Positions 17,681-26,288 of a DNA stretch of 64,000 nt are shown one piece after another; the stretch's first letter is position 1, and each line of letters opens with the position of its first letter. Made by a program: the position numbers and the translations under genes. The notes beneath the pieces were generated by a model. The model was not told the origin of the DNA. It saw nothing but the letters and a program-made list of their open reading frames with translations, and searched no databases. The DNA is from Prado023 sp963774745. GTDB lineage: Bacteria; Actinomycetota; Actinomycetes; S36-B12; CAIYMF01. The stretch covers positions 733,438 through 797,437 of the forward strand of contig CAVZGE010000011.1 of the NCBI GenBank assembly GCA_963774745.1, written 5' to 3'.

Positions 17681-18325
17681 ATGGCCGCCAGCACCCAGCA
17701 GTCCCGAGGTCGGGTCCGGATGAGCGCGCTCGAGCGGCGCGCCCAGCTGATCGAGGTCAGCCGGGGGATCTTCGCCGAACGTGGCTTCGACGCGGCCAGC
17801 ATCGAGGAGATCGCCGCCGCGGCCAAGATCTCCAAGCCCGTCGTGTACGAGCACTTCGGCGACAAGGAGAGCCTGTACGCGATCGTCGTCGACCGGGAGA
17901 TGACCCTGCTGATGTCGATGATGACCGAGTCGCTGACCTCCGACCGGCCGCGGGTCCTGCTCGAGCAGGCGGCGACGGCACTGTTCGACTACATCGACGC
18001 CCACACCGACGGCTTCCGCGTCCTGCTGCGCCCGCACCCTCGTGGTGACCAGCGGGGCGGCACCTTCGGGACGGTCATGCGCGAGGTCGCCGACCACCTG
18101 ACCGACCGGCTGGTCGTCGTGTGCCGCAACTACAACTACCCCGTCGCGCTGGCCCCCATGTACGCCCACATGCTCGTCGGGATGGTCGCCCTGACCGGCG
18201 AGTGGTGGGCCGAGGTCCGCAGGCCCAGCAAGGAGCAGGTCATCACCCAGGTGGTGAACATGGCATGGAACGGCGTCTCCGGCCTGGAGCGGGATCCGGG
18301 CCTGGTCACCCGGGAGCGCGCGTGA
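17681..18325 (+). CDS. TetR family transcriptional regulator
   Basis: A 214-residue one-component regulator. The N-terminal helix-turn-helix runs from about residue 17 to 63: RRAQLIEVSRGIFAERGF, then SIEEIAAAAKISKPVVYEHF with the usual recognition helix ending Y-x-H-F, and KESLYAIVVDRE. The rest is the ligand-binding and dimer domain, with a hydrophobic end (YAHMLVGMVALTGEWW). The ligand is unknown. ATG 17681 is the first methionine with homology-like sequence. Its TGA overlaps the GTG of the MarR gene by four bases, so both regulators come from one message. No target operon is adjacent on this strand. Confidence 0.9.
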   Translation: MAASTQQSRGRVRMSALERRAQLIEVSRGIFAERGFDAASIEEIAAAAKISKPVVYEHFGDKESLYAIVVDREMTLLMSMMTESLTSDRPRVLLEQAATALFDYIDAHTDGFRVLLRPHPRGDQRGGTFGTVMREVADHLTDRLVVVCRNYNYPVALAPMYAHMLVGMVALTGEWWAEVRRPSKEQVITQVVNMAWNGVSGLERDPGLVTRERA

Positions 18326-18837
18326 GCGCGGGACCGGCCCCCGCCGACGACGTCGACCAGGTGATCGCGGCGTGGAGCCGGGAGCGCCCCGACCTCGACC
18401 TCGCCCCGCTGGCCGTCCTGTCGCGGGTCAGCCGGCTGGCCCGCCGCCTGGACCGTGCCCGCGACGTGGCCTTCGCCCGCCACGAGCTGGCCGTCTGGGA
18501 GTTCGACGTGCTGGTCGCGCTGCGTCGGTGCGGCCCGCCGTATCGGCTCACGCCGGGGCAGCTGCTCGCCGAGACCCTGGTGACCAGCGGGACGATGACC
18601 AACCGGATCGACCGGCTGCAGGCACGTGGGCTGGTCGTCCGCGAGCCCGTGCCAGATGACCGCCGCGGCACCTGGGTGGCGCTGACCGACGAGGGCCGCA
18701 GCCGCGTCGACGACGCCTTCATCGACCTGCTCGCCGAGGAGCGCGACCTGCTGGCCGTACTGCTCCCGGCCGACCAGGCAGACCTGGCCACCAGCCTGCG
18801 CCGCCTGCTCCTGCAGTTCGAGTCGCCGACGGGTTGA
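18322..18837 (+). CDS. MarR family transcriptional regulator
   Basis: A 171-residue winged-helix regulator. The core shows SRVSRLARRLDRARDVAFARHEL (dimer helix), then TPGQLLAETLVTSGTMTNRIDRL (recognition helices) and LVVREPVPDDRRGTWVALTDEG (wing with the DxR turn), a full match to the MarR pattern. It is translated from a GTG overlapping the TetR stop (GTGA). Family members respond to phenolic compounds or oxidants; the effector cannot be read here. The gene ends just before the 30-bp repeat cluster. Confidence 0.9.
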   Translation: MSAGPAPADDVDQVIAAWSRERPDLDLAPLAVLSRVSRLARRLDRARDVAFARHELAVWEFDVLVALRRCGPPYRLTPGQLLAETLVTSGTMTNRIDRLQARGLVVREPVPDDRRGTWVALTDEGRSRVDDAFIDLLAEERDLLAVLLPADQADLATSLRRLLLQFESPTG

Positions 18838-18848
18838 GCCCAGGTCCG

Positions 18849-19033
18849 AACCTTGCGCCCGTTCAAGTTGAGAAGCCCGGCGGCAGGCGGGTCCCCCGCG
18901 AACCTCGCGCCCGTTCGCGTTGAAAGGCCCGACCGGCGGGGGGCCCTTTCAACGCGAAGGGCCGCGAGGTTGGCCTGATGCGCTGGTGACGTGGCGGGAC
19001 ACGATGCCGTTCGACGGGAACGGGCGCGAGGTT
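18849..19033. repeat. cluster of four 30-bp repeats, two direct and two inverted
   Basis: Between the convergent MarR and ABC-F genes are two direct copies of a 30-base unit at 18849-18878 and 18901-18930 (about 25 of 30 bases equal, beginning AACCTCGCGCCCGTTC). Two inverted copies lie at 18942-18971 and 19004-19033. The inner pair can form a near-perfect 30-bp stem with an 11-nt loop; the outer pair can form a second, nested one. It may be a bidirectional terminator or a REP/BIME-like element. No coding potential is seen. Confidence 0.8.
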
Positions 19034-19041
19034 GGCGCGGC

Positions 19042-20994
19042 TCAGCGCTCGAGGGCTTCGCCGAGCTCCAGCCACCGGTCCTCGAGCTCGGCGTGCTCAG
19101 CTGCGAGGACCGCGTCCTCGGACGCGAGGACCAGCAGGCGCTCGTGGTCGGTGTGCGCATCGGCCATCTGGGCGTGCAGGTCCGCTCGCAGGGCCTCGAT
19201 CCGGGCCATCCGGGCCTCGACCCGGGACAGGTCCTTGCGGGCGGCATGGGCTGCTGCTCCGGTGAGCCCGCCCTGGGTCGGGCCGGCCGGGCCCGGGACG
19301 GCGGAGCCGGATCCCGCCATCGCGGCGGGGACTGGCCCCGAGGTGGTTGCACCCGCAGGGCCCGACGAGGTCGCGGCCCCGACCCGGGGACCGCCCGCCG
19401 GACCGGCCCCCACGCTGGCCGCCGCGGCACCCGTCGACTGCAGGGCACCCGTAGCCGAGGATCGCAGCTCGAGGTACTGCTCGACCCCCCGCGGCAGGTG
19501 GCGCAGCTGTCCGTCGCCGAGCAGCGCGTACAGGTCGTCGCAGGTCCGCTCCAGGAAGAACCGGTCGTGGCTCACGACGACCAGTGACCCGGGCCACGAG
19601 TCCAGGACGTCCTCGATGACGGCCAGGGTCTCCACGTCCAGGTCGTTGGTCGGCTCGTCGAGGACGAGCAGGTTCGGCCCCCCGATCAGCAGCTTGAGCA
19701 GCTCGAGGCGGCGCAGCTCCCCGCCGGACAGGTCCCCGATCCGGGTCATGGCCTTCTCACCCTTGAACCCGAAGTCCTCCAGCAGCGTCCCAGCCGTGAG
19801 CGTGCGCCCACCGATCTCGATCTCGCGGCGCAGGCGCTCCACGCTGGGCAGGACGCGATCCTCGGGGTTCCCCGGGACGATCGTCTGGGGCAGGGTGGCG
19901 GCCACGACGGTGGTCCCGATGGCGATCGTGCCCTCGTCGGGCTCCCGCTGACCGGTGAGCAGGCGCACCAGGGTCGTCTTGCCCGCGCCGTTCGGGCCGA
20001 GCAGGCCCACACGGTCGCCGGGCCCCAGCTGCCACGTCAGGTCCTCGATGAGCGTGCGCTCGGCCGCCCCGGCGCCACCCACGCCCGGCACCCGCAGCGC
20101 CACCGACTCCAGGTCGACCACCTGCCGCCCGAGCCGGGCGGAGGCGACCCGACGCAGGGCGAGCTTGTCGCGCAACTCGGGGACGTCTGCGATCAGGGCG
20201 TTGGCGGCCTCGATCCGGAACTGCGGCTTCGAGGTCCGGGCAGGCGGGCCGCGGCGCAACCACGCGAGCTCCTTGCTGACCAGGTTGCGCCGCCGGGACT
20301 CGGCCACGGCCTCGCGCCGCTCCCGCTCGGCACGGGCCAGCACCCACGCCGCGTAACCACCCTCGAAGCGGTACACCGTGCCGTCAGCCACCTCCCAGGT
20401 GGTGGTGGCCACCTCGTCGAGGAACCAGCGGTCGTGGGTCACCACGGCCATCGTGGGCGGTCCGGTGGGCCCGGTGAGGAATCCGGCCAGCCACGTGACC
20501 GCCTCGATGTCCAGGTGGTTGGTCGGCTCGTCGAGGAGCAGCACGTCACCCGGGTCGATCAGCGCCCTGGCCAGGGCCAGTCGCCGGCGCTCGCCCCCGG
20601 ACAGGCCGTCGAGCCCGGTGTCGAGGCCCTGGGCGTAGCCCTGCGCGTCGACACCTCCGAGCAGCCCGGACAGCACTGCGCGGATCCGCGGATCGGCCGC
20701 CCACTCATGGTCGGGCCGGGCTCCGACCGTGACGTCGCGGACGGTGCGCGCCCCGGGGGGCAGGGCATCGGACTGGCCGACCATGACCACGCGGGCACCT
20801 GCCGTGCGGATGACCCGACCCGAGTCGGGCTCGGCCAACCCGGCCAGCACGCGGAACAGCGTCGACTTGCCGTCACCATTGCGCCCCACGACCCCGACTC
20901 GCTGGCCGCGGTCGATGCCCAGGGTCACCCCGGCGAGGACCGCACGCGTCGCGAACACGACGTGGATTGCCTCGAGGGCGACGACGGGCGGCAT
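19042..20994 (-). CDS. ABC-F family ATPase
   Basis: A soluble protein of 650 residues with two ABC domains and no membrane part, so it acts on the ribosome, not in transport. The first domain has Walker A GRNGDGKSTLF, signature LSGGERRRLALARAL and Walker B LLLDEPTNHLD. The second has GPNGAGKTTLV, LSGGELRRLELLKLL and LVLDEPTNDLD. The linker between them is basic and helical (ERERREAVAESRRRN). The C-terminus is an Ala/Gly/Pro linker followed by a coiled coil (RKDLSRVEARMARIEALRADL), as in Uup-type proteins. ATG 20994 starts MPPVVALEAIHVVF. Whether it confers antibiotic protection or is a housekeeping factor cannot be decided. Confidence 0.9.
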   Translation of the reverse strand: MPPVVALEAIHVVFATRAVLAGVTLGIDRGQRVGVVGRNGDGKSTLFRVLAGLAEPDSGRVIRTAGARVVMVGQSDALPPGARTVRDVTVGARPDHEWAADPRIRAVLSGLLGGVDAQGYAQGLDTGLDGLSGGERRRLALARALIDPGDVLLLDEPTNHLDIEAVTWLAGFLTGPTGPPTMAVVTHDRWFLDEVATTTWEVADGTVYRFEGGYAAWVLARAERERREAVAESRRRNLVSKELAWLRRGPPARTSKPQFRIEAANALIADVPELRDKLALRRVASARLGRQVVDLESVALRVPGVGGAGAAERTLIEDLTWQLGPGDRVGLLGPNGAGKTTLVRLLTGQREPDEGTIAIGTTVVAATLPQTIVPGNPEDRVLPSVERLRREIEIGGRTLTAGTLLEDFGFKGEKAMTRIGDLSGGELRRLELLKLLIGGPNLLVLDEPTNDLDVETLAVIEDVLDSWPGSLVVVSHDRFFLERTCDDLYALLGDGQLRHLPRGVEQYLELRSSATGALQSTGAAAASVGAGPAGGPRVGAATSSGPAGATTSGPVPAAMAGSGSAVPGPAGPTQGGLTGAAAHAARKDLSRVEARMARIEALRADLHAQMADAHTDHERLLVLASEDAVLAAEHAELEDRWLELGEALER

Positions 20995-21095
20995 GGGGCC
21001 CAAGGCTAGCTGCCCCGGCCGGTAGGGTCGGACGCACGGATACCCGCCCGCCCGTGCCAGCCCGATGGCTGGTCCCGCCCGCTGAGGAGCGCCCT

Positions 21096-22064
21096 GTGCC
21101 CGAGTTGCTCGTCGTCGAGCCGGTGTTCGCCGAGCGGCTGTGGGGCGGGACGACACTGCGGGCGTGGTTCGGCAACGCCGTCCCCGACGGGATCATCGGG
21201 GAGTGCTGGGCGGTCTCGGGGATGCCCGGGATGAGCGGGTTCATCGGATCCGGGGCGCCCGAGGGGTTCACCCTTCGACAGGCGTGGTCCGCGGGGCTGG
21301 TGACCGGTCGGGAGGAGTCCGGGGACTTCCCCCTCCTGTGCAAGTTCCTCGACCCCCAGGACTGGCTCTCGGTGCAGGTGCACCCCGACGATCCCCAGGC
21401 CCAGGCGCTGGAGGGTCAGCCCCGCGGCAAGGCGGAGTGCTGGCTGGTGGTCTCCTGCCAGGACGACGCCGCGCTGATCCTCGGGCACACCGCGGACACC
21501 GCCGACGACCTGCGTCAGGCGTTGCTCGACGGCACCCTGATGGAGCGCCTGGTCAGGGTGCCTGTGGCGCAGGACGACTTCTTCATGGTCAATGCCGGCG
21601 AGGTCCACTCGGTCGGACCGGGCATGTTGGTGTACGAGGTGCAGGAGAGCAGCGACATCACCTACCGCCTCTACGACTTCGACCGCGTCGGCCCGGACGG
21701 CCGGACACGGGAGCTGCACGTCGACAAGGGGTTCTCGGTGGTCACCGCCCCGCACGATCCCGCCGCGTCGCGCACCGCCGGACCATGGCAGGCGACGGGT
21801 GCCAACTCCCGGTGGCGGACCCTCGTCGACTGCCCGCAGTTCCGGGTGGAGCGGTGGGAGACCCAGCGCGGCAGCTTCGTGCTCGACGCGCCCGACTACC
21901 TCGTGCTGACTGTCATCGGGGGCAGCGGCCGGGCACGGACCAGCCAGGGGTCCGTGGAGCTCGGGCTCGGGACCAGCCTCATCGTCCCCCGCGGGACGGG
22001 CCAGGTCGAGGTCGCCGGCGACCTGATCGTCGTCGCCACCCATCCGGGCCGGGAGCTGGCGTAG
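21096..22064 (+). CDS. manA: mannose-6-phosphate isomerase, type I
   Basis: Interconverts mannose 6-phosphate and fructose 6-phosphate, feeding GDP-mannose and so glycoconjugates; a protein mannosyltransferase is 7 kb away. The cupin metal site is visible: SVQVHPDD, GKAECW and NAGEVHSVG supply the glutamine, histidine and glutamate ligands. The 322-residue length fits the short bacterial type I enzyme. The GTG at 21096 is chosen because AGGAGC lies seven bases before it. It diverges from the ABC-F gene with about 100 bp between, so two promoters should be there. Confidence 0.9.
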   Translation: MPELLVVEPVFAERLWGGTTLRAWFGNAVPDGIIGECWAVSGMPGMSGFIGSGAPEGFTLRQAWSAGLVTGREESGDFPLLCKFLDPQDWLSVQVHPDDPQAQALEGQPRGKAECWLVVSCQDDAALILGHTADTADDLRQALLDGTLMERLVRVPVAQDDFFMVNAGEVHSVGPGMLVYEVQESSDITYRLYDFDRVGPDGRTRELHVDKGFSVVTAPHDPAASRTAGPWQATGANSRWRTLVDCPQFRVERWETQRGSFVLDAPDYLVLTVIGGSGRARTSQGSVELGLGTSLIVPRGTGQVEVAGDLIVVATHPGRELA

Positions 22065-22181
22065 CCAACGTCACCCGGCACCCCCGCTGGGCTCGCACCG
22101 CGAGGGGATCTGCCTGCCCCGAGCATCCCGGCGGGCATCCCGGCGGGCGCACGCGGGTGCCCGGGCGGTGCCCGGACCGGG

Positions 22182-23108
22182 TCAGGCCTCGCGGCGGATC
22201 ACCCGTGCCCCCGGGACATGCCCCGTCGTGATGTGCGTGGAGCGCACGTCGGCCATGCCGGCCAGTGCCGTGGCCACCCGCAGCCCGCTCGCGGAGTCGG
22301 CCACGAGGAAGGCAACGGTCGGTCCGGAGCCCGACACGATGCCGCCCAGGGCACCTGATGCCACCCCCGTGTCCAGGACGTCGCGCAGGGTCGGGCGCAG
22401 GGTGAGGGCAGCCTCCTGGAGGTCGTTGTACAGGACGCGCCCGAGAGCCCGGGCATCACCGGCGATCAACGCGGCCACGACTGCCGCATCCACCGTCGGC
22501 TCGGGCACGACACGCCCCTCGACGATCCGGTCGAAGGCGGCGTACACCGCGGGGGTCGACAGGCCCTGCGTGGCCGTGGCGAACACCCAGTGGAACGTGC
22601 CGCGCACCATGAGCGGGCTGAGCTGCTCGCCGCGGCCGAGGCCCAGCGCGGTCCCCCCCATCAGGCTGAACGGGACGTCCGAACCCAGGTCGAGGGCCAC
22701 GCGCGCCAGGTCGTCGCGCCCCAGTGGGGCGCCCCAGAGGTCGTTGAGCGCGACCAGGGCGGCCGCGCAGTCCGCCGAGCCACCGGCCATGCCGCCGGCG
22801 ACGGGCACCCCCTTGGCGATGGCGATCCGCAGGTCCGGGGCGGGCCGGTCGAGCGCGCTGGCCAGCCGGTCCGCTGCCCGCCACACGAGGTTGGTGGAGT
22901 CACGCGGCACCTGGTCGACCTGCAGCCCGGTCACCGTGTCGATCACGATGCCGGTCCCGGGCTCGCCGGCGGCGACCGTCACCTCCTCAACCATGGCGAC
23001 GGCATGGAACACGCTGGCCAGCGGGTGGAACCCGTCCTCGCGGACCGCGCCCACGCAGAGCTGGATGTTCACCTTGCCCGGGGCGCGGGCGGTCACGGAG
23101 GGGCTCAC
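22182..23108 (-). CDS. ispE: 4-diphosphocytidyl-2-C-methyl-D-erythritol kinase
   Basis: Fourth step of the methylerythritol phosphate route to isoprenoids. A GHMP kinase of 308 residues: N-terminal ARAPGKVNIQLCVG (family APAKxNL), the ATP loop VPVAGGMAGGSADCAAAL, and the C-terminal IVSGSGPTVAFLV. GTG 23108 is the first start before the conserved block. In actinobacteria ispE usually follows rsmA closely; here a metallophosphoesterase gene stands between them. Gene orientation still allows one transcript with the upstream genes. Confidence 0.93.
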   Translation of the reverse strand: MSPSVTARAPGKVNIQLCVGAVREDGFHPLASVFHAVAMVEEVTVAAGEPGTGIVIDTVTGLQVDQVPRDSTNLVWRAADRLASALDRPAPDLRIAIAKGVPVAGGMAGGSADCAAALVALNDLWGAPLGRDDLARVALDLGSDVPFSLMGGTALGLGRGEQLSPLMVRGTFHWVFATATQGLSTPAVYAAFDRIVEGRVVPEPTVDAAVVAALIAGDARALGRVLYNDLQEAALTLRPTLRDVLDTGVASGALGGIVSGSGPTVAFLVADSASGLRVATALAGMADVRSTHITTGHVPGARVIRREA

Positions 23109-23131
23109 GCCGTGCAGCGTAGTGGCCCCGG

Positions 23132-24466
23132 TCAGCGCACGACCTTGTCCGTGCCCGACTTCACGATCGTGAACTGGTCGAGGACCCCACCGGGCCCGAA
23201 CGGTGAGGTGGAGCCCTTGCCCCGATGGCTCACGACGGCCCGGTACGCCAGCGTGTCGCCGGAGATCGTGATCACCTGGTAGGTCGAGGTCGCTGCGGCC
23301 CACACCGTCCGCCTGGCCCGGTTGAGCACCCAGTCCACATCGGTGACCTCGTAGTACTTGGGGCCGGAGACGCTCACGGCGAAGACCGGACCGTTCGGGG
23401 TGCGCGATCCCCGGGCGTAGGAGTGATCGTGTCCCGAGAGCACGAGGTCCACGTCGCGCTGCTCGATGATCGGCAGCCACAGGTCGCGCACCTCGGTGTT
23501 GGGGCGGCCCGGCCTGGTCGCGAACGGCGGGGCGTGCATGAGCACGATCGACCACCTGTTCGGGTTCTCCGCCAGCGCCTTGTCGAGGAATGCCGCCTGC
23601 TCGGCCATCCGGCCCCCGAACGAGTCGAGGACGACGATCCGCACGCCCTGGTAGTCGACGTGGAACCAGGTCTCGCCCTGCGCGGGGAACCCGTTGTCGG
23701 GCCAGTCGAAGTAGGACCGGAAGGCCTCGGCCGCGTTCGAGCGGCACTTCAGGACCAGCACGCACTGCTCGTGGTTGCCGATCGAGACCACCCAGTTGCG
23801 GGTGCTGGCCGCGCTGCCCATCGCGGCGAACAGGTCGGCCCACTGGGACCCCTTGTAGGGCCGGTCGACGACATCGCCGGCCTGCAGGACCAGCTGCGCA
23901 CCGGGTGCGTCGGCCAGCGCCCGGCGCAGCGCGGTGCGCGGGACCCCACGGTTGTCGACCTGGGTGTCGCCGAGGCCGATGATGGTCAGCTCCGGGGCTG
24001 CCGGGTTCGCCGTCGTGAAGGTGCGCCACCGGGAGGATCCCCGGGAGGTCACGATCCGGTACTCGTACGCAGTGCCCGGCGTGAGGCCGACCAGCGTCGC
24101 CGAGTAGCGGGGCTGGGCGGACCCGGAGTCCTTCACGGAGGTGGCGGGGCCGCGGGTGGCACGGACTGCCTGCGAAGGTCCGCCGGGAACGCGGTACTGG
24201 ACCTTCTGCCCGTTGGTCCGGGTCCGCATGGTCCACGAGATCCGCTGCGAGGTGGCCGGATCCGCCGTGGGTGTCAGCAGGACGCGTGCGGGCGCGGACG
24301 GGTTGGCGGCCGCGACCACTGCCGCGGGCCGGGCGGTGCTGGTGGCCACGGCGGAGGCCGGGGACGCGGCGCTCACCCCGGGCACGCCGGCCCAGGCCAG
24401 TGCCGCGACGACAGCCGCGACAATGGGCAGTCCGATCAGCCGGGGACCAGCGGCCAGGCCTTCCAC
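23132..24466 (-). CDS. secreted purple-acid-phosphatase-like metallophosphoesterase
   Basis: An exported phosphoesterase of 444 residues. A signal peptide with hydrophobic core LIGLPIVAAVVAALAWAG and an Ala-rich cleavage zone comes first. A fibronectin-III-like domain then spans about residues 58-155 (TLVGLTPGTAYEYRIV). The phosphoesterase domain shows all metal motifs in order: LGDTQ, QAGDVVDR, IGNHEQ, LMHAPPF and SGHDHSYARG. This layout is that of bacterial purple acid phosphatases, but the substrate is not known. Start GTG 24466. It is followed by ispE 23 bp downstream and preceded by rsmA; it may have entered this otherwise conserved cluster. Confidence 0.88.
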   Translation of the reverse strand: MEGLAAGPRLIGLPIVAAVVAALAWAGVPGVSAASPASAVATSTARPAAVVAAANPSAPARVLLTPTADPATSQRISWTMRTRTNGQKVQYRVPGGPSQAVRATRGPATSVKDSGSAQPRYSATLVGLTPGTAYEYRIVTSRGSSRWRTFTTANPAAPELTIIGLGDTQVDNRGVPRTALRRALADAPGAQLVLQAGDVVDRPYKGSQWADLFAAMGSAASTRNWVVSIGNHEQCVLVLKCRSNAAEAFRSYFDWPDNGFPAQGETWFHVDYQGVRIVVLDSFGGRMAEQAAFLDKALAENPNRWSIVLMHAPPFATRPGRPNTEVRDLWLPIIEQRDVDLVLSGHDHSYARGSRTPNGPVFAVSVSGPKYYEVTDVDWVLNRARRTVWAAATSTYQVITISGDTLAYRAVVSHRGKGSTSPFGPGGVLDQFTIVKSGTDKVVR

Positions 24467-24546
24467 GCGGGTGACGGTACCAACTGCGCACCGCGGTTCA
24501 CGCCAAGGAACGGATAAGGCTGGGTCCGGCGTCGCGCGGGCACCGG

Positions 24547-25422
24547 CTATCCTTCGCCGTCGCGCGCGGCGGCAGCGATCGCTGCGAACTGGGCCACGTC
24601 GAGGGACTCGCCGCGCGCCGTCGGGTCCACGCCGGCCGCCTCGAGCAGGGCGATCGCGCGTTCGGACCCGCCGGCCCAGCCCGACAGCGCCGAGCGCAGC
24701 ATCTTGCGGCGCTGGGCGAACGCGGCGTCGACCACAGCGAACACCTCCGCGCGGTCGACATCGTCACGGGGTGGGGCGGTGCGGATGAGCTCGACGAGGC
24801 CGGAGTCCACGTTGGGCACCGGCCAGAACACGGTGCGCCCGACCAGCCCGGCCTGGCGGACGTCGGCGAACCAGCGGGCCTTCACCGACGGCACGCCGTA
24901 CACGCGTGAGCCCGGCGGTGCGGCGAGCCGTTCGGCCACCTCGAGCTGGACCATCACCAGCGCCCGGTCGATGGTCGGGAAGGTGGCCATCAGGTGCAGC
25001 AGCACCGGCACGCTGATGTTGTAGGGCAGGTTGGCCACGAGCGCCGTCGGGGCGATCGGCAGGTCGGTGATCCGCAGGGCGTCGGCGGGCACGACCGTGA
25101 GGTTGTCACCGAGTGCCGGGGCCCGCTGCGCCACGGTCGCCGGGAGCGCCTCGGCCAGCACCGGGTCGACCTCGACGGCCACCACATGGCGCACGGTCCC
25201 GAGGAGCGCGAGGGTGAGCGAGCCCAACCCGGGCCCCACCTCGAGCACGATGTCGTCGGCGCCCACGCCTGACACGCGCACGATCCGGCGCACGGTGTTG
25301 GCATCGATGACGAAGTTCTGCCCGAGGGTCTTGGTCGGGCGCAGGCCGAGCCGCGCGGCCAGCGCGCGGATCTCCGCCGGGCCGAGGAGGTCCGCGTCGG
25401 CTGGACCGCCCGGCAGGGTCAC
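24547..25422 (-). CDS. rsmA: 16S rRNA (adenine1518-N6/adenine1519-N6)-dimethyltransferase
   Basis: Dimethylates two adenines near the 3' end of 16S rRNA. At 291 residues it has LRPTKTLGQNFVIDANTVRRIV (N-terminal signature), the SAM site LEVGPGLGSLTLALL and the catalytic NLPYN box. The conserved FWPVPNVDSGLVEL and the C-terminal RRKMLRSALSG complete the match. The GTG at 25422 overlaps the TGA of tatD by four bases, so translation is coupled. Loss of this activity gives kasugamycin resistance in known systems. Many actinobacteria have an rpf gene between tatD and rsmA; it is absent here. Confidence 0.95.
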   Translation of the reverse strand: MTLPGGPADADLLGPAEIRALAARLGLRPTKTLGQNFVIDANTVRRIVRVSGVGADDIVLEVGPGLGSLTLALLGTVRHVVAVEVDPVLAEALPATVAQRAPALGDNLTVVPADALRITDLPIAPTALVANLPYNISVPVLLHLMATFPTIDRALVMVQLEVAERLAAPPGSRVYGVPSVKARWFADVRQAGLVGRTVFWPVPNVDSGLVELIRTAPPRDDVDRAEVFAVVDAAFAQRRKMLRSALSGWAGGSERAIALLEAAGVDPTARGESLDVAQFAAIAAAARDGEG

Positions 25423-26288
25423 GCGAAGTCCCCGAAGGCCCGACGCGTGTTGGCGTGCAGGTCGTCGCACAGGTCGGCGAGGTCCTCGCCGCGGAGCTCG
25501 GCCAGCCGGCGCACCGTCCACGGCACCAGGTAGCTGGCGTTGATCCGGCCACGGTGCGGGGTGGGCGTCAGGAACGGGGCGTCGGTCTCCACCAGGATGC
25601 GGTCGCGGGGCACCACCGGAGCTGCTGCGTGCAGGTCGCGGGCATTGGTGAACGTGACCGTCCCGGCGAACGACACGTACCAGCCGTGCTCGGCGGCGAC
25701 CCGGGCCATCGGCTCGTCGCCGGAGAAGCAGTGGAACACCACGACCTCCGGCAGCCCGGCGCCGGCCAGCTCGTCGAGCAGTACCCGGATGACGTCGTCA
25801 TGGGCGTCCCGGTCGTGGATCACCAGCGCGCGGCGCAGCCTGCGGGCCATGTCGATGTGCGCCCGGAACGACTGCTCCTGGATGACCCACGCCTCCGGCT
25901 CCCGGGTGCGGAAGAAGTCCAGCCCGGTCTCCCCGATCCCCCGGACCCGGGGCGAGCCCACGGCCAGCTGCTCCACGGTGGCCACCGCCGCCGCCAGCTC
26001 CCCCTTCGCCGCCAGCCGGGGCGCCTCGTTGGGGTGGATCCCGATCGCGGCCAGGATCGCTGGATGCTCGTGTGCCATCGCCACCGCCGCGTGGACGTCG
26101 CGGATCGAGCACCCCACCTGGACGATGCCCGTGACGTTCACCGACCCGGCCGCGGCCACGGCGTCCGCGGGGGTCAGCTCATCCTCGTCCCCGCCGCGCA
26201 TGTCGATGTGGCAGTGCGAGTCGATGACCGGCCGCGGCAGCGGCTCGGGCAGCGGCGGGCGCGGGTGGCCCGAGCGGGCATCAGGCAC
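25419..26288 (-). CDS. TatD family hydrolase
   Basis: A metal-dependent hydrolase of the amidohydrolase-like TIM-barrel type, about 289 residues. Metal ligands are visible in VIDSHCHIDMRG, the IGETGLDFF glutamate region, LVIHDRDAHDD, VVFHCFSGD and the final VETDAPFLTP. Family members have DNase activity in vitro, with a role in repair or DNA turnover. The GTG at 26288 overlaps the metG end by eight bases. It may carry up to 20 extra residues before the conserved core. The gene feeds directly into rsmA. Confidence 0.9.
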   Translation of the reverse strand: MPDARSGHPRPPLPEPLPRPVIDSHCHIDMRGGDEDELTPADAVAAAGSVNVTGIVQVGCSIRDVHAAVAMAHEHPAILAAIGIHPNEAPRLAAKGELAAAVATVEQLAVGSPRVRGIGETGLDFFRTREPEAWVIQEQSFRAHIDMARRLRRALVIHDRDAHDDVIRVLLDELAGAGLPEVVVFHCFSGDEPMARVAAEHGWYVSFAGTVTFTNARDLHAAAPVVPRDRILVETDAPFLTPTPHRGRINASYLVPWTVRRLAELRGEDLADLCDDLHANTRRAFGDFA

